The notes below the pieces were generated by a model that was given only the letters and a program-made list of their open reading frames with translations, made no database searches and was not told where the DNA came from. Of a stretch of 64,000 nt of DNA, positions 18,730 to 27,824 are shown in pieces (position 1 is the first letter of the stretch; every line of letters starts with the position of its first letter). The DNA comes from Pseudoxanthobacter soli DSM 19599 (GTDB lineage: Bacteria > Pseudomonadota > Alphaproteobacteria > Rhizobiales > Segnochrobactraceae), in NCBI GenBank assembly GCA_945898215.1, contig CAMDHY010000001.1, positions 62,001 to 126,000 on the forward strand, given 5' to 3'. The position numbers were made by a program, and so were the translations under genes.

Positions 18730-19131
18730 TCACTCCTCCGACGGCACCTCGTAGCCGGCGTCTTCCAGCGAGCCGGCACCGATCCAGCCCCAGGCCAGCA
18801 CCGCGTCGACGTCGCCGGTGTTGTTGAAGCCGTGCCAGTGGCCGCGCGGCGTGAACACCACGTCGCCTGCCTTCGAGGGCTCGGTGCCCTCGTCGGTGTA
18901 GATGTAGCCGCTGCCGGAGATCACGAAGAGGAACTCGTCGCAGTGGAAGTGGCGATGCTTGTCGTGCTTGGCGCCCGGCGGCAACACGGTCCAGCCGAGC
19001 ACGTTGTCGGTGCCAACGGTCGCCTTGTCGACGCAGAAGCGGACCTGCATGTCGTACCAGCCGTCCTCCTCCTTGAGGCCTTTGACCAGCGGCACGTCTT
19101 CGATACGGGTGCGATAGGGCTTCACGGTCAC
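18730..19131 (-). CDS. Cupin-fold protein
   Basis: The 133-residue single-domain cupin has the first cupin motif HDKHRHFHCDEFLFVISGSG, giving His and Glu metal ligands. Its second motif, GDVVFTPRGHWHGFNN, supplies the last His. Small cupins include isomerases, dioxygenases and binding proteins, so the reaction is unknown. The GTG start at 19131 overlaps the stop of the upstream dehydrogenase (GTGA), so the two are translationally coupled. The nearby hydratase and LacI regulator suggest a role in catabolism of a sugar acid or keto acid. Confidence 0.8.
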   Translation of the reverse strand: MTVKPYRTRIEDVPLVKGLKEEDGWYDMQVRFCVDKATVGTDNVLGWTVLPPGAKHDKHRHFHCDEFLFVISGSGYIYTDEGTEPSKAGDVVFTPRGHWHGFNNTGDVDAVLAWGWIGAGSLEDAGYEVPSEE

Positions 19132-20012
19132 GTGTTGTCTCCTCCCAGGCGCCGATAGACGTCGAACGCCGTGACGAAATCGCGATGGTCGATGCCGAGG
19201 CCGCGGCAGGCGTTCATCATCTCGTTGGCCGCGGCGGCGAGCGGCACGACGCTGCCCTGCTTGCGGGCGAGGTCGAGCGCCAGGATCATGTCCTTCTGCT
19301 GCAGCGTCACGTCGGCCAGCGGCACGTCGGGCATGTTGCCGTCGAGGATGAACGGGCCGCGGTAGCCCAGCACCGGCGAGGCGGCGACGCTCTTGAGCAT
19401 CGCGTCGACGGCGACCTCGCGCTTGACGCCGCCCTTCTCGGCAAGCGCGATCGCCTCGCCGAACACGATCACCTCGACCATCAGGCAGAGGTTGATGGCG
19501 ATCTTCATCTGCACGGCGAGGCCGCTGTCGCCGATGTGCGTGAGCTTCGGCCCGATCGACAGGAAGACCGGCGCCGCCTTCTCCATCGCCGCCTTGTCGC
19601 CGCCGACCATGATCGAGGCGAGGCCCTGGCGCAGCGTCACCGGGCTGCCGGAGAGCGGCGCGTCGAGCATGATCCTGCCGGCGGCGCGGAAGGCGTCGCT
19701 GATGCGGCGGCTCGCATCCGGCGCGATCGTGCTCATGTCGGCGTAGATCGCGTCCGGCGCCAGACCGGCCAGCACGCCATTCTCACCGAGCGCCACGGCC
19801 TCGACGGCCTTCGCATCGGTGACGATCGACAGCACCACCTCGGAGGCTTCGGCAAGTGCCTTCGGGCTGTCGGCCCAGCCCATCCCCAGCGCGATCAGCG
19901 GCTCCGCCTTGTCGCGCGAGCGGTTCCAGCCGACGACCTGATGGCCGCCCGCCAACAGCCTGGGGACGATCTCCTGCCCCATGGCGCCCAACCCGATGAA
20001 CCCTACGCGCAC
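19128..20012 (-). CDS. 3-hydroxyisobutyrate dehydrogenase-family oxidoreductase
   Basis: A beta-hydroxyacid dehydrogenase of 294 residues. The N-terminus VRVGFIGLGAMGQEIV is the Rossmann NAD(P)-binding motif. DAPLSGSPVTLRQGLASIMVGG is the substrate-binding block, and KIAINL holds the catalytic lysine (usually GxxGxGxxxKxxxN). The GTG at 20012 is chosen for its perfect GGAGGTGA ribosome site. Family members reduce or oxidise 3-hydroxyisobutyrate, tartronate semialdehyde or related compounds. It is divergent from the LacI gene and probably under its control through the palindrome at 20089. Confidence 0.88.
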   Translation of the reverse strand: MRVGFIGLGAMGQEIVPRLLAGGHQVVGWNRSRDKAEPLIALGMGWADSPKALAEASEVVLSIVTDAKAVEAVALGENGVLAGLAPDAIYADMSTIAPDASRRISDAFRAAGRIMLDAPLSGSPVTLRQGLASIMVGGDKAAMEKAAPVFLSIGPKLTHIGDSGLAVQMKIAINLCLMVEVIVFGEAIALAEKGGVKREVAVDAMLKSVAASPVLGYRGPFILDGNMPDVPLADVTLQQKDMILALDLARKQGSVVPLAAAANEMMNACRGLGIDHRDFVTAFDVYRRLGGDNT

Positions 20013-20068
20013 GTCGTCACCTCCGAGCCTTCTCCGCCGCACCGTTCCGTCGCCTCCATCACGAGGCG

Positions 20069-20103
20069 TTGCCAGGCGGCAAATTCCGTGCAAACGATTG
20101 CCA
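20069..20103. promoter_or_regulatory. LacI-type operator in the divergent promoter region
   Basis: TGCAAACGATTGCC (20089-20102) matches the reverse complement of the site at 21321-21334 in 13 of 14 bases. It lies between the dehydrogenase and LacI genes. Another inverted pair TTGCC-AGGC-GGCAA (20069-20082) sits beside it and may be a second half-site arrangement. Confidence 0.7.
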
Positions 20104-20229
20104 CAGATCTTCCGGGGTGTCTATCCCGGCTCCGCCGGTGCGCGTCGCATCGACGCAAACCACGAACTCGGATAGCGTTCCGCGACATCGCCCCCCGCCC
20201 TTGATCCTGGTCCCACTCCCGATGACGGC

Positions 20230-21258
20230 ATGAAGCGGCGCGTGACCCTGAAGGATGTGGCGGACGCCGTCGGCGTGCACCTGTCGACGGTGTCGCGTGC
20301 CCTCGATCCGTCCTCCCCGCACCGGGTCTCGAGCGAACTCGCCGAGCGCATCGAGCAGGCGAGCCGCGCCCTCGGCTACCGCAAGAGCAGCGCCGGCTAC
20401 TCGCTGAAGACCAACAGCACGCGCATGATCGGCGTGATCATTCCCGACATCACCGATCCCGCCTTCCCGCCGATCATCCGCGGCATCGAGGATGCGCTGG
20501 CCCGCCGCGGCTATGTCGCCATCGTCGCCAACACCGACGGCGACGCCCGCCGCGAGCGCGACATGGCGATGATGCTGCGCGACCGCGGCGTCGACGGACT
20601 GCTGCTCGCGAGTGTCGAGATCACCGACGATCCGTCGCGCGAGGACTGGCGGGACGCGACCCCCGTCGTCACCGTCAACCGCCAGGTCTTCGGCTCCGAC
20701 GTACCCTCGGTGATCGCCGACGAGGCCGCCGGCATGGATGCGATCGTCACCCACCTGGTCGCGCTCGGCCACCGCAACATCGCGGCGATCGCCGGCCCGC
20801 AGCATTTGTCCACCGGCGTGCTGCGCCAGCGCGGCTTCCTCGCCGCCTGCGCGGCGCTCGGCATCGGCGGCTCGCCATCGGTGGCGGTGGCGCGCGGCTA
20901 CCGCGAGGAGGAAGGCGAGCGCTGCACCGAGACGCTGCTCGCCACCGCCCCGCCGTTCACCGCCCTCGTCTGCGCCAACGACCGCCTCGCCGTCGGCGCC
21001 ATCACCGCGCTCCGCCGCCGGGGCCTCGAGTGCCCCGACGACGTCGCCGTCACCGGCTTCAACGACATGATCATGGTCGACCGGCTGACGCCGCCGCTGA
21101 CCACCGTGCGCGTGCCGAAGCACCAGATGGGCGCGCGCGCCGCCGACATGATCGTCGATCTCATCGAGGGCAAGCCCGGCCTCGAGCGCAGCGCCATGCT
21201 GCCGGTCGACCTCGTCGTCCGCGGGTCCACCGCCCGCGTCCGCAGCACCGTCGGCTGA
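20230..21258 (+). CDS. LacI-family transcriptional regulator
   Basis: A 342-residue repressor with an N-terminal LacI helix-turn-helix (TLKDVADAVGVHLSTVSRAL, residues 6-25). The hinge helix region follows, then a periplasmic-binding-protein-like sensor domain (IGVIIPDITDPAF onward, GFNDM near residue 275). It is divergent from the dehydrogenase-cupin pair and followed by the hydratase gene. Matching palindromes lie in front of both, so it probably represses the whole locus and itself. The ligand is not known. Confidence 0.93.
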   Translation: MKRRVTLKDVADAVGVHLSTVSRALDPSSPHRVSSELAERIEQASRALGYRKSSAGYSLKTNSTRMIGVIIPDITDPAFPPIIRGIEDALARRGYVAIVANTDGDARRERDMAMMLRDRGVDGLLLASVEITDDPSREDWRDATPVVTVNRQVFGSDVPSVIADEAAGMDAIVTHLVALGHRNIAAIAGPQHLSTGVLRQRGFLAACAALGIGGSPSVAVARGYREEEGERCTETLLATAPPFTALVCANDRLAVGAITALRRRGLECPDDVAVTGFNDMIMVDRLTPPLTTVRVPKHQMGARAADMIVDLIEGKPGLERSAMLPVDLVVRGSTARVRSTVG

Positions 21259-21320
21259 CCGACGCGCGCGGCGCCGGCCCGGTCGCGCACCGGGCGGGTT
21301 GCCAGAGCATGAACCGGTGT

Positions 21321-21334
21321 GGCAATCGTTTGCC
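21321..21334 (+). promoter_or_regulatory. LacI-type operator upstream of the hydratase gene
   Basis: GGCAATCGTTTGCC has arms GGCAA/TTGCC around TCGT. It is a near-exact inverted copy of the site at 20089-20102 and lies 63 bases before the hydratase start. Confidence 0.7.
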
Positions 21335-21396
21335 GCGCCGATCGACCGCCGGTCGCCGCTCCTGCCCCGAAGTCCCGAACCCCGGCGAGGCGACCG

Positions 21397-22101
21397 ATGT
21401 CCAGCTACCAGAGTGCCCCCGTCGCCGCCGGCATGGCGGTCCAGGCCGCCGAGCGCCGTGCGCGCATCACCGCCGGCGAGCGCCCGATCGGCTGGAAGCT
21501 CGGCTTCGGCACACCGGCGGCGCTCGCCAAGTTCTCCCTGTCGGCCCCGCTCGTCGGCTACATGATGGAGAAGAGCATCATCGCCTCCGGCGCCGAGGCG
21601 GATCTGTCGGGCTGGGTGAAGCCGGTGGCGGAACCGGAGATCGCGGTGCGCATCGGTGCCGACGTCGCCGATGGCGCCGCGTTCACCCCCGCCGCCATCG
21701 AGGCGTTCGCGCCGGCGATCGAGCTCGCCGACCTCTTCTTCCCGCCGGAAGACGCCGAGAAGATCCTCGCCCACAACATCTACCACCGCTTCGTGCTGCA
21801 CGCGCCGTTCCAGCCCGCCGGGGCGGATTTCGACTGGTCGCGCCTGCGCGGGACGGTGCTGCGCAACGGCGAGGCGCACGCCAGCGTCGACGACGTCGAG
21901 GCCAACACCGGTCGGTTCGCCGAAATCCTGCGCACCTGTGCCGACACGCTCGCCGCCGGCGGCGAGCGCCTGCGCAAGGGCGACATCGTCATCCTCGGCT
22001 CGGTGGTGCCGCCGATCTTCCTCGCCCCGGACGACACCGAAGTCGCCTTCGAGATCGCCGGCGCGGGCCGCGTCAGCGCCCGCCTGCGCGGCGGCGCCTG
22101 A
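21397..22101 (+). CDS. 2-keto-4-pentenoate hydratase / fumarylacetoacetate hydrolase-family enzyme
   Basis: A 234-residue protein of the FAH/MhpD superfamily, which hydrates or cleaves 2-oxo-acid intermediates using a divalent metal. Visible blocks are GWKLGFG, GYMMEKSI, the metal-binding stretch PVAEPEIAVRIG with its Glu pair, and AIELADLFF. The ATG at 21397 is preceded by GAGG. It lies downstream of the LacI gene with its own operator, so it is likely part of the same catabolic regulon. Exact substrate is unknown. Confidence 0.82.
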   Translation: MSSYQSAPVAAGMAVQAAERRARITAGERPIGWKLGFGTPAALAKFSLSAPLVGYMMEKSIIASGAEADLSGWVKPVAEPEIAVRIGADVADGAAFTPAAIEAFAPAIELADLFFPPEDAEKILAHNIYHRFVLHAPFQPAGADFDWSRLRGTVLRNGEAHASVDDVEANTGRFAEILRTCADTLAAGGERLRKGDIVILGSVVPPIFLAPDDTEVAFEIAGAGRVSARLRGGA

Positions 22102-22190
22102 GCCGCTGCCGGATACGGAGGCTGGCGTCCGCGCGCGCAAGCCGCAGGCCATGGGTCGGCGACCGAGGCGCCACCGCCCGGATGTCGCCG

Positions 22191-22637
22191 TCAGGCGGCC
22201 GTCAGCAGCCGCTCTATCTCGCGGACGGGATGGTGGGTGAGGTCCTTGTCGACCTCGGCCAGGACGTTCGTCCCCAGCGTCCCGCCGAGCGTCTCGCGCA
22301 GCGCCGCCAGCGTCTTCGGCGGCGCGACCAGCACGATCTTGCGCTTGTGGTCCTTGTCGTGGATCGCTGCGACGGCGCGCGCCGTCTCCTCGGCGAAGTG
22401 GCGCTCGGCGCGGGCGTGCCAGTCGGTCGGCTCCATCGCGCTCGTCGGCCCGGCGGCATTCTGGGTCCGGCCGGGACGGTCGGTGCCGAGCTCGCTGGTG
22501 CGGCCCTTTTCTTCGGCCTCGGCGACACGATCGACCTTCAGGTTCGGAAATTCCTCGTCGCCCTCGTTGCGCAGGAACAGCGCCTTCTGGCCGTCGCAGA
22601 CGATGACGGCGGCGTCGTGGGGGATCCGAAGCTTCAT
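22191..22637 (-). CDS. Host attachment family protein
   Basis: The 148-residue protein fits the Host_attach family, first described as needed for Agrobacterium attachment to plant cells but widespread in free-living bacteria. Visible features are the start HDAAVIVCDGQKALFLRN, a central charged segment with HFAEETARAV, and the closing VLVAPPKTLAALRETLG followed by DLTHHPVREIERLL. The ATG has an AGGAG ribosome site. It is 38 bases after the alcohol dehydrogenase stop on the same strand. The true biochemical role is not known. Confidence 0.88.
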   Translation of the reverse strand: MKLRIPHDAAVIVCDGQKALFLRNEGDEEFPNLKVDRVAEAEEKGRTSELGTDRPGRTQNAAGPTSAMEPTDWHARAERHFAEETARAVAAIHDKDHKRKIVLVAPPKTLAALRETLGGTLGTNVLAEVDKDLTHHPVREIERLLTAA

Positions 22638-22675
22638 GGTGGTCTCCTACTCTCTGGGCCGCGGGGCGGCCCGTC

Positions 22676-23662
22676 TCAATTCGGCACCAGCACCGCGGCG
22701 CCGGTGAGGCGGCCTGAGCGCAGGTCGTCGAGGGCCGTGTTCGCATCGGTGAGGGGGTAACGCGTGACGTGCGTCCGGATGCCGGCCTGCGGCGCGATCC
22801 GCAGGAAGGTGTCGGCGTCGGCGCGGGTGAGGTTCGCAACCGACAGAACCTGCCGCTCGCCCCACAGCCAGCGATAGGGAAAGCTCGGGATGTCGCTCAT
22901 GTGGATGCCGGCGCAGACCACCCGGCCGCCCTTGCGGACCGCCTGCAAGGCGGCCGGCACCAGCGGACCCACCGGCGCGAACAGGATCGCCGCATGCAGC
23001 GGCTCGGGCGGAGGCTCGTCGGAGCCGCCGACCCACTCCGCCCCGAGACTGCGCGCGAGATCCTGGGCGGCCGCGTCGCCCGGCTTGGTGAAGACGAAGA
23101 CGCGCCGCCCCTGCCAGCGCGCGACCTGCAGGATGATGTGGCCGGCGGCCCCGAAGCCGTAGAGCCCGAGCCGCTCGCCCTCCCCCGCCATCACCAGCGA
23201 GCGCCAGCCGATCAGACCGGCACAGAGGAGCGGCGCCACCGCCGTATCCTCGCCTTCCTCGCCGAGCGGATAGACGTAGCGCGCATCGGCGACCGTCTGG
23301 GTGGCGAAGCCGCCGTCGCGCGTGAAGCCGGTGAAGGCCGGCGCATCGCAGAGGTTCTCGCGCCACTCGCGGCAGAATTCGCAATGGCTGCAGGTGGCGC
23401 CGAGCCAGCCGACGCCGACGCGCTCACCAATCTGGAAGCCCTCGACGCCCGCGCCGAACGCCGAGACCCGGCCGACGATCTCGTGGCCCGGCACGATCGG
23501 CAGCACCGGGTCGGGAAGGTCGCCGTCGACGACGTGCAGGTCCGTCCGGCAGACGCCGCAAGCGGTGACATGGATCGCCACCTCCCCCGGCCCCGCCACC
23601 GGATCGGGGCGCTCGACGCCGATGAGGGGCCCGCCGATCCGCTCGAGTTGCATCGCCCGCAT
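22676..23662 (-). CDS. Zinc-dependent alcohol dehydrogenase, medium-chain family
   Basis: A 328-residue MDR-family dehydrogenase. Catalytic zinc residues are seen in ACGVCRTDLHVVDG and GHEIVGRV. The structural zinc loop is CSHCEFCREWRENLC, and the coenzyme motif is GLYGFGAAGHI. The GVCRTDLH and WLGATC patterns resemble the AdhA-type fermentative or broad-range alcohol dehydrogenases. The ATG at 23662 (MRAMQLERIG) is preferred to the one at 23653. It is probably co-transcribed with the host-attachment gene. Substrate unknown. Confidence 0.87.
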   Translation of the reverse strand: MRAMQLERIGGPLIGVERPDPVAGPGEVAIHVTACGVCRTDLHVVDGDLPDPVLPIVPGHEIVGRVSAFGAGVEGFQIGERVGVGWLGATCSHCEFCREWRENLCDAPAFTGFTRDGGFATQTVADARYVYPLGEEGEDTAVAPLLCAGLIGWRSLVMAGEGERLGLYGFGAAGHIILQVARWQGRRVFVFTKPGDAAAQDLARSLGAEWVGGSDEPPPEPLHAAILFAPVGPLVPAALQAVRKGGRVVCAGIHMSDIPSFPYRWLWGERQVLSVANLTRADADTFLRIAPQAGIRTHVTRYPLTDANTALDDLRSGRLTGAAVLVPN

Positions 23663-23830
23663 CGTCGCCGACTTCGCCCGCCGCCGGTGGCGCACCCCGC
23701 GGGTGCGCGGCGTCCGGTCACGACGACGTTAGACGGTCGATGGGCTGCGGCCCTTGATCCACCGCAAGCGCGCGGCGGCGACGCAGCCGGGGCAGCAGTC
23801 GCCGTCTGCCCCGGCCGGACGGGGGATGGT

Positions 23831-24934
23831 CTACTTTGCTTCCGCGGGCAGGAAGGCGAACGGCGTCGCCGCCTCGAAATCGGCCGCGGCATTGCCCGCA
23901 TAGACGCGGCCGCCGGCGACGGTGAGCTTCTTCACCGGCGCGCCCTCGGCGAAGTCGAGATCGGCGAGCGGCACCCAGAAGGCGTTCGGGCTGGTCGCCG
24001 AGTCGAAGAAATAGACGCGGTTCTTCTGGTCGGAAACGGTCCGCCACAACGTCGAGGAGATGTTCGGCTGCCCGGGCGTGGTGATGCCGAGCGGCACGCT
24101 GACGCTGCGCATGACGCTAAGGGTGCTGGCGACCGCCTGGTTGACGTAGCTCTGCCCCGGCACCGCCTTGATGTAGTTCGGGTCGGTGGCGGTCGGGATC
24201 GCCCCGATCAGGAAGGAGGCGCGCGCGAAACGGTCGGCGGCCCGGTTGGTGCCGGGCAGGAACGTCAGTCCACCGATGGTCTTCCAGTACTCATTGAGGG
24301 CGAGCTGCTGGTCGAAGCTCGGCGAGTTCGTCATCACCTGGTACTGGCGCCCGTGGTGAATGACGAGCTTGCCGCCGATGTACTCGAAGATGGCGGAATC
24401 GCCGCTCGGGTCCGAAAGCGCGAGGTGCAGTTGCGCCGGCTTCCCGTTCGGCAGCACCGGGGCGATGATGCGGAACGGCTCCGCCTTGAGCGCCGTCACC
24501 GCCTCGGCCACCGTGGCGAAGTTGTCGAGGGCATACTGCGCCCACAGACTGATCGACATCGGCGGCTTGCTGCTGTCGCCGGTCTCGTAGTCCGATTCCG
24601 CGAGATAGAGCAGGTTCGCCACCAGCCCGGCCTCGTTCATGCCGTCGGCGGTGCCGACATCGTAGCCGGAAACCGTGAGGCTGCCGTATTTCGAAACCCA
24701 CGTCGGGGAATTCGGGCCGGCCGCGCCGTCGCGCTTGATGCCGCGTGGGTAGACCCACAGGTTGGAGCTCATGTCCTCGGCCCAGTCCATCGAGCGGCCG
24801 GTGACGACGATGTCGTCCGTGCCGAGATAGACGGCCCGGGTGCAGGCCTCGGCGGCCGGCGCCGCGGCGAGCGCCACGCAGAGGGCAAGGAGCGGTCCGC
24901 GCATCGCGCCGCCGGCGATCTTGGTGGTCGTCAT
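23831..24934 (-). CDS. Exported linear amide C-N hydrolase (choloylglycine hydrolase family)
   Basis: An Ntn-type amidase of 367 residues. A signal peptide (about residues 1-29, ending APAAEA) leads directly into C31 of ACTRAVYLG. In this family processing exposes such a Cys as the N-terminal nucleophile. RSMDWAED and DGMNEAGLVANLLYL follow, both typical of penicillin V acylase and bile salt hydrolase relatives. It acts outside the cytoplasm. Natural substrates in environmental bacteria may be N-acyl compounds such as acyl-homoserine lactones, but that is speculation here. The start has a GGGGAGA ribosome site. Confidence 0.88.
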   Translation of the reverse strand: MTTTKIAGGAMRGPLLALCVALAAAPAAEACTRAVYLGTDDIVVTGRSMDWAEDMSSNLWVYPRGIKRDGAAGPNSPTWVSKYGSLTVSGYDVGTADGMNEAGLVANLLYLAESDYETGDSSKPPMSISLWAQYALDNFATVAEAVTALKAEPFRIIAPVLPNGKPAQLHLALSDPSGDSAIFEYIGGKLVIHHGRQYQVMTNSPSFDQQLALNEYWKTIGGLTFLPGTNRAADRFARASFLIGAIPTATDPNYIKAVPGQSYVNQAVASTLSVMRSVSVPLGITTPGQPNISSTLWRTVSDQKNRVYFFDSATSPNAFWVPLADLDFAEGAPVKKLTVAGGRVYAGNAAADFEAATPFAFLPAEAK

Positions 24935-25047
24935 GGCTGTGATCTCCCCGTCGTCTCTTCCGGCATCGGGGCCTGTCCCGGACGCCGCCGGTAAAGGCGG
25001 GCGACCGGCTTGCGCCGGCCGTCCGCTCCCGTTGGCGCCAAAGGCGC

Positions 25048-27177
25048 CTAGAGCGCCTGCGCCGCGGCCGCAGCGGCCGCTCGCTTCTGGTCCTCCGTCG
25101 GCGTCGCGTCGCCGTCGCTGGCGATGCGGACGGTCACCGATGAACTGGCAAACGACAGTCCGGCGTCGATGAAGGCCTGCGACAGCCGCGCATAGACGGC
25201 CCGCTTCACCAGCGACGCGTCGGCCGGCGGCGTCATGAACTTCACCGCGAAGGTCATCGCATTCGAGTTCATCTCGACAACGCCCTGCGACTTCAGCGGC
25301 TGCAGGAAGTGCGGGCCGAGCACCGGATCGGCGGCCAGCGCCTCGCCGGCCTTCTTGATCACCTTGCGGACCTTCTCGACGTCCGTCCCGTGCGGGAAGG
25401 TGAAGGGCAGCTTGGTGATCGCCCAGTCGCGCGACAGGTTGGTGATCTGCTTGATGTCGCCGAACGGAATGGTGTGCAGCGGGCCGTTCTGGTGCCGCAG
25501 CTGGAACGAGCGGATGGATATCTTCTCCACCGTGCCCTTCGAGCCGCCGCCGAGATCGACGTACTCGCCGACGCGGAAGGCGTCGTCGACCAGGAAGAAC
25601 GCCCCCGACATGACGTCCCGCACCAGCGTCTGCGAGCCGAAGCCGATGGCGAGGCCGAAGATGCTCGCGCCGGCGAACAGCGGCACGACGTTCACGCCGA
25701 GTTCGGACAGCACCATCATCACGATGATGACGACGATGGCGCTCAGCACGAAGATGCGCGCCAGCGGCAGCAGCGTCGCGAGCCGCGACTTGCCGAGGGG
25801 CAGCGGGGCGAACTCCTCGTCCTCGGCGACGATGTTCGGAATGCCGCCCTCGCGGGCGTGCTTCCGGTCGATGGCGATCCGCACCATGTCGTAGACGATC
25901 CAGCCGACGACGCAGATCGCGGCCACCTTGACGAGGGTCGCCCCGGCGCTCGATCCGACCAGTGCCGCACCCCAGACGTGGGCGAGCGCGGCGAAGCCGA
26001 GCAGCAGCACGATCAGCGCGGCGCTGTCATGGGCGAGGTCGCGATAGTCGCGCAGCCTGACGCCGCCCGGCCCGCCGACCCACAGCACCGGCCCGCGCGC
26101 AACGACGCGCTCCACCAGCAGCGACAGCACCCCGTAGAGGATCAGGCCGACGAACAGCAGCACCACGGGCGCCGTCACCAGGCCGTCGGAACCCGGCTGG
26201 TCCAGCAGCACGTGGATGCCGCGCGCGAACCACGCGATGACGAAATAGGCAATCGCAATCACCCACCAGAAGCGGCCGACGAGGCTCCCGAGCGACCAAT
26301 CGAGGTGCACCGGGTGGCCGAAGGCGGCCGGCACCGACCGCCGGTTCGCCACGCACAGCGCCGACAGCAGCACCACGAGGATCAGGCTGAGGGCGATCGC
26401 CGAAAGATTGCGGGCCTCGTCGCTGAGCCCGACGGCGAGTAACCACCAGTCGAGGGCGGCCAGGACAGCGTAGACGACGATGAACGTCGTCACCCAGCCG
26501 CGCAGGCGCGCCGTCTCGTCCGCCGTCGCCACGCCCGGCGGCGTCTCCGGCGACAGGGCCGCACGCGTGATCAGCAGCGCGCCGCGGGCGCAGGCGAAGA
26601 CGACGAGCAGAATGAGCGCCGTCCGGTGCCGCACGTCGACGCCGGTGTCGACCAGCTCGATGACGACGAAGCCGACGATGATGAGGATCGCGGTCCCGAC
26701 GAGGCGCAGCAGGGTGCGCACCAGGAGGTCGGCCGTCCGGGCCTCGGGGTCCGCATCGGGCGACGGCCTCGGCAGCCGGGCCATCGTGAAGCGCTCGAAG
26801 GCGATGGCGACGACGAGGCCGACGACGATCGCCGCGATCCCAGACAAGATCGCCTCGATGAGCCAGCCGCGCCCCTCCTCCGCAGTGTCGCGGGCGAGCG
26901 CCGCACCGATCTCGTCGGGGATCTGGGACGCGCTCGCCACCGCCGCCCGCAGGCTCTGGCGGAGCTCGACCAGCGTCTGGACGATACCGGCCTCGATGAC
27001 CCGCGCCTCCTCCTCGATCCGCTGATCGAGGGCTTCCGTGGGAGCCGCCGCAGGCGCGGCGGCCGCAGGGGTGTGCTTGGTCTCGGCGGACGCGGTGTAG
27101 AGGCCCGTGGCACCGAGGAGCAGGCAGGCCAGGACGGCCAGCGCCGATATCCACCCAAACAGAACTCTACCGACCAT
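25048..27177 (-). CDS. MscS-family mechanosensitive channel, large type
   Basis: A 709-residue inner membrane protein. A signal-like hydrophobic N-terminus is followed by a periplasmic segment with a predicted helical stretch (about residues 45-100). Roughly ten membrane segments follow. The MscS core lies at about residues 510-690, with the pore helix region GASIFGLAIGFGSQTLVRD, the beta domain FRVGEYVDLGGGSKGTVEKI and TIPFGDI. The C-terminal end is Ala-rich. Such proteins release solutes at hypo-osmotic shock; the long N-terminal part is of the YbdG/YnaI or MscK-like class. The ATG at 27177 is chosen for the signal-like start. Confidence 0.88.
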   Translation of the reverse strand: MVGRVLFGWISALAVLACLLLGATGLYTASAETKHTPAAAAPAAAPTEALDQRIEEEARVIEAGIVQTLVELRQSLRAAVASASQIPDEIGAALARDTAEEGRGWLIEAILSGIAAIVVGLVVAIAFERFTMARLPRPSPDADPEARTADLLVRTLLRLVGTAILIIVGFVVIELVDTGVDVRHRTALILLVVFACARGALLITRAALSPETPPGVATADETARLRGWVTTFIVVYAVLAALDWWLLAVGLSDEARNLSAIALSLILVVLLSALCVANRRSVPAAFGHPVHLDWSLGSLVGRFWWVIAIAYFVIAWFARGIHVLLDQPGSDGLVTAPVVLLFVGLILYGVLSLLVERVVARGPVLWVGGPGGVRLRDYRDLAHDSAALIVLLLGFAALAHVWGAALVGSSAGATLVKVAAICVVGWIVYDMVRIAIDRKHAREGGIPNIVAEDEEFAPLPLGKSRLATLLPLARIFVLSAIVVIIVMMVLSELGVNVVPLFAGASIFGLAIGFGSQTLVRDVMSGAFFLVDDAFRVGEYVDLGGGSKGTVEKISIRSFQLRHQNGPLHTIPFGDIKQITNLSRDWAITKLPFTFPHGTDVEKVRKVIKKAGEALAADPVLGPHFLQPLKSQGVVEMNSNAMTFAVKFMTPPADASLVKRAVYARLSQAFIDAGLSFASSSVTVRIASDGDATPTEDQKRAAAAAAAQAL

Positions 27178-27482
27178 CACCCCACGCCCCCACAACGATC
27201 GCCCTGCGTTCGCCAGGCGCTGCACCGACACCGACCCGTTCCGCCCCGATCGACGTCGCACGAGAGCGCATGCCCACCCCACCGGCGAAGCGGAGCCTGC
27301 GCTCGTGTCCCGTGGACGCTGTACGCCCGCTTCGGCGCGAACGCATGATCGATTTCGGAGCAACGGACGGCCGACAGCCAAACAGCGTCGCGGGCCGACT
27401 GTCAATGAGCGCCCGGCCGTCCGCGACGGCAATGACGGCGGTGCAGGAGGCGACGCGGTCCGGCGCGCGACCCTGCCGCCGA
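27178..27482. other. 305-bp intergenic region without a recognised gene
   Basis: It lies between cbpM and the MscS gene, both on the minus strand, and should hold the MscS promoter. I see no coding frame with family character, no clear promoter match and no strong hairpin. Confidence 0.5.
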
Positions 27483-27824
27483 TCAGCGACGCATCGACCG
27501 GACCGGCGGCAGCCGGCGCGCATCGACGACGAGGCGCATTCGCACCGTCTCGGACTGCATCGACACCGTCGACCGGACGTCGTGCAGCGCCGCCCTGAGG
27601 CCGTGCATCTGGTCGATGAGGTCGAGGATGACGTCGACACCGGCGTCGTTGACGCCGATATGGCGTCTGAGGTCGTGGACGAGCAGCGCACGGGCGACGT
27701 CGGCCTCCGTGAACGTCGTGCCCTCCTCGCCGGTGGAGGGCCGCAGCCATCCGGCCGCGACCCAGTCCTCGAGTTCGCCGAGATCGAGACCGGCGTGAGC
27801 GCAGAAGCTTGGCGCGTCGTGCAT
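27483..27824 (-). CDS. cbpM: Chaperone modulator CbpM-like
   Basis: A 113-residue MerR-like-fold protein which in E. coli binds the J domain of CbpA and inhibits it. It has the early Cys/Ala-rich helix, EDWVAAGWLRP, and FTEADVARALLVHDLRRHIGVND, the recognisable CbpM core, followed by a helical region that covers the dimer interface. It starts exactly after the cbpA stop with no gap, which supports coupled expression and the inhibitor role. Confidence 0.85.
   Translation of the reverse strand: MHDAPSFCAHAGLDLGELEDWVAAGWLRPSTGEEGTTFTEADVARALLVHDLRRHIGVNDAGVDVILDLIDQMHGLRAALHDVRSTVSMQSETVRMRLVVDARRLPPVRSMRR

Noticed and set aside
20059-22839. 926-codon minus-strand open frame
   Set aside because: Runs antisense through lacI, the hydratase gene and the host-attachment gene, all of which have clear motifs.
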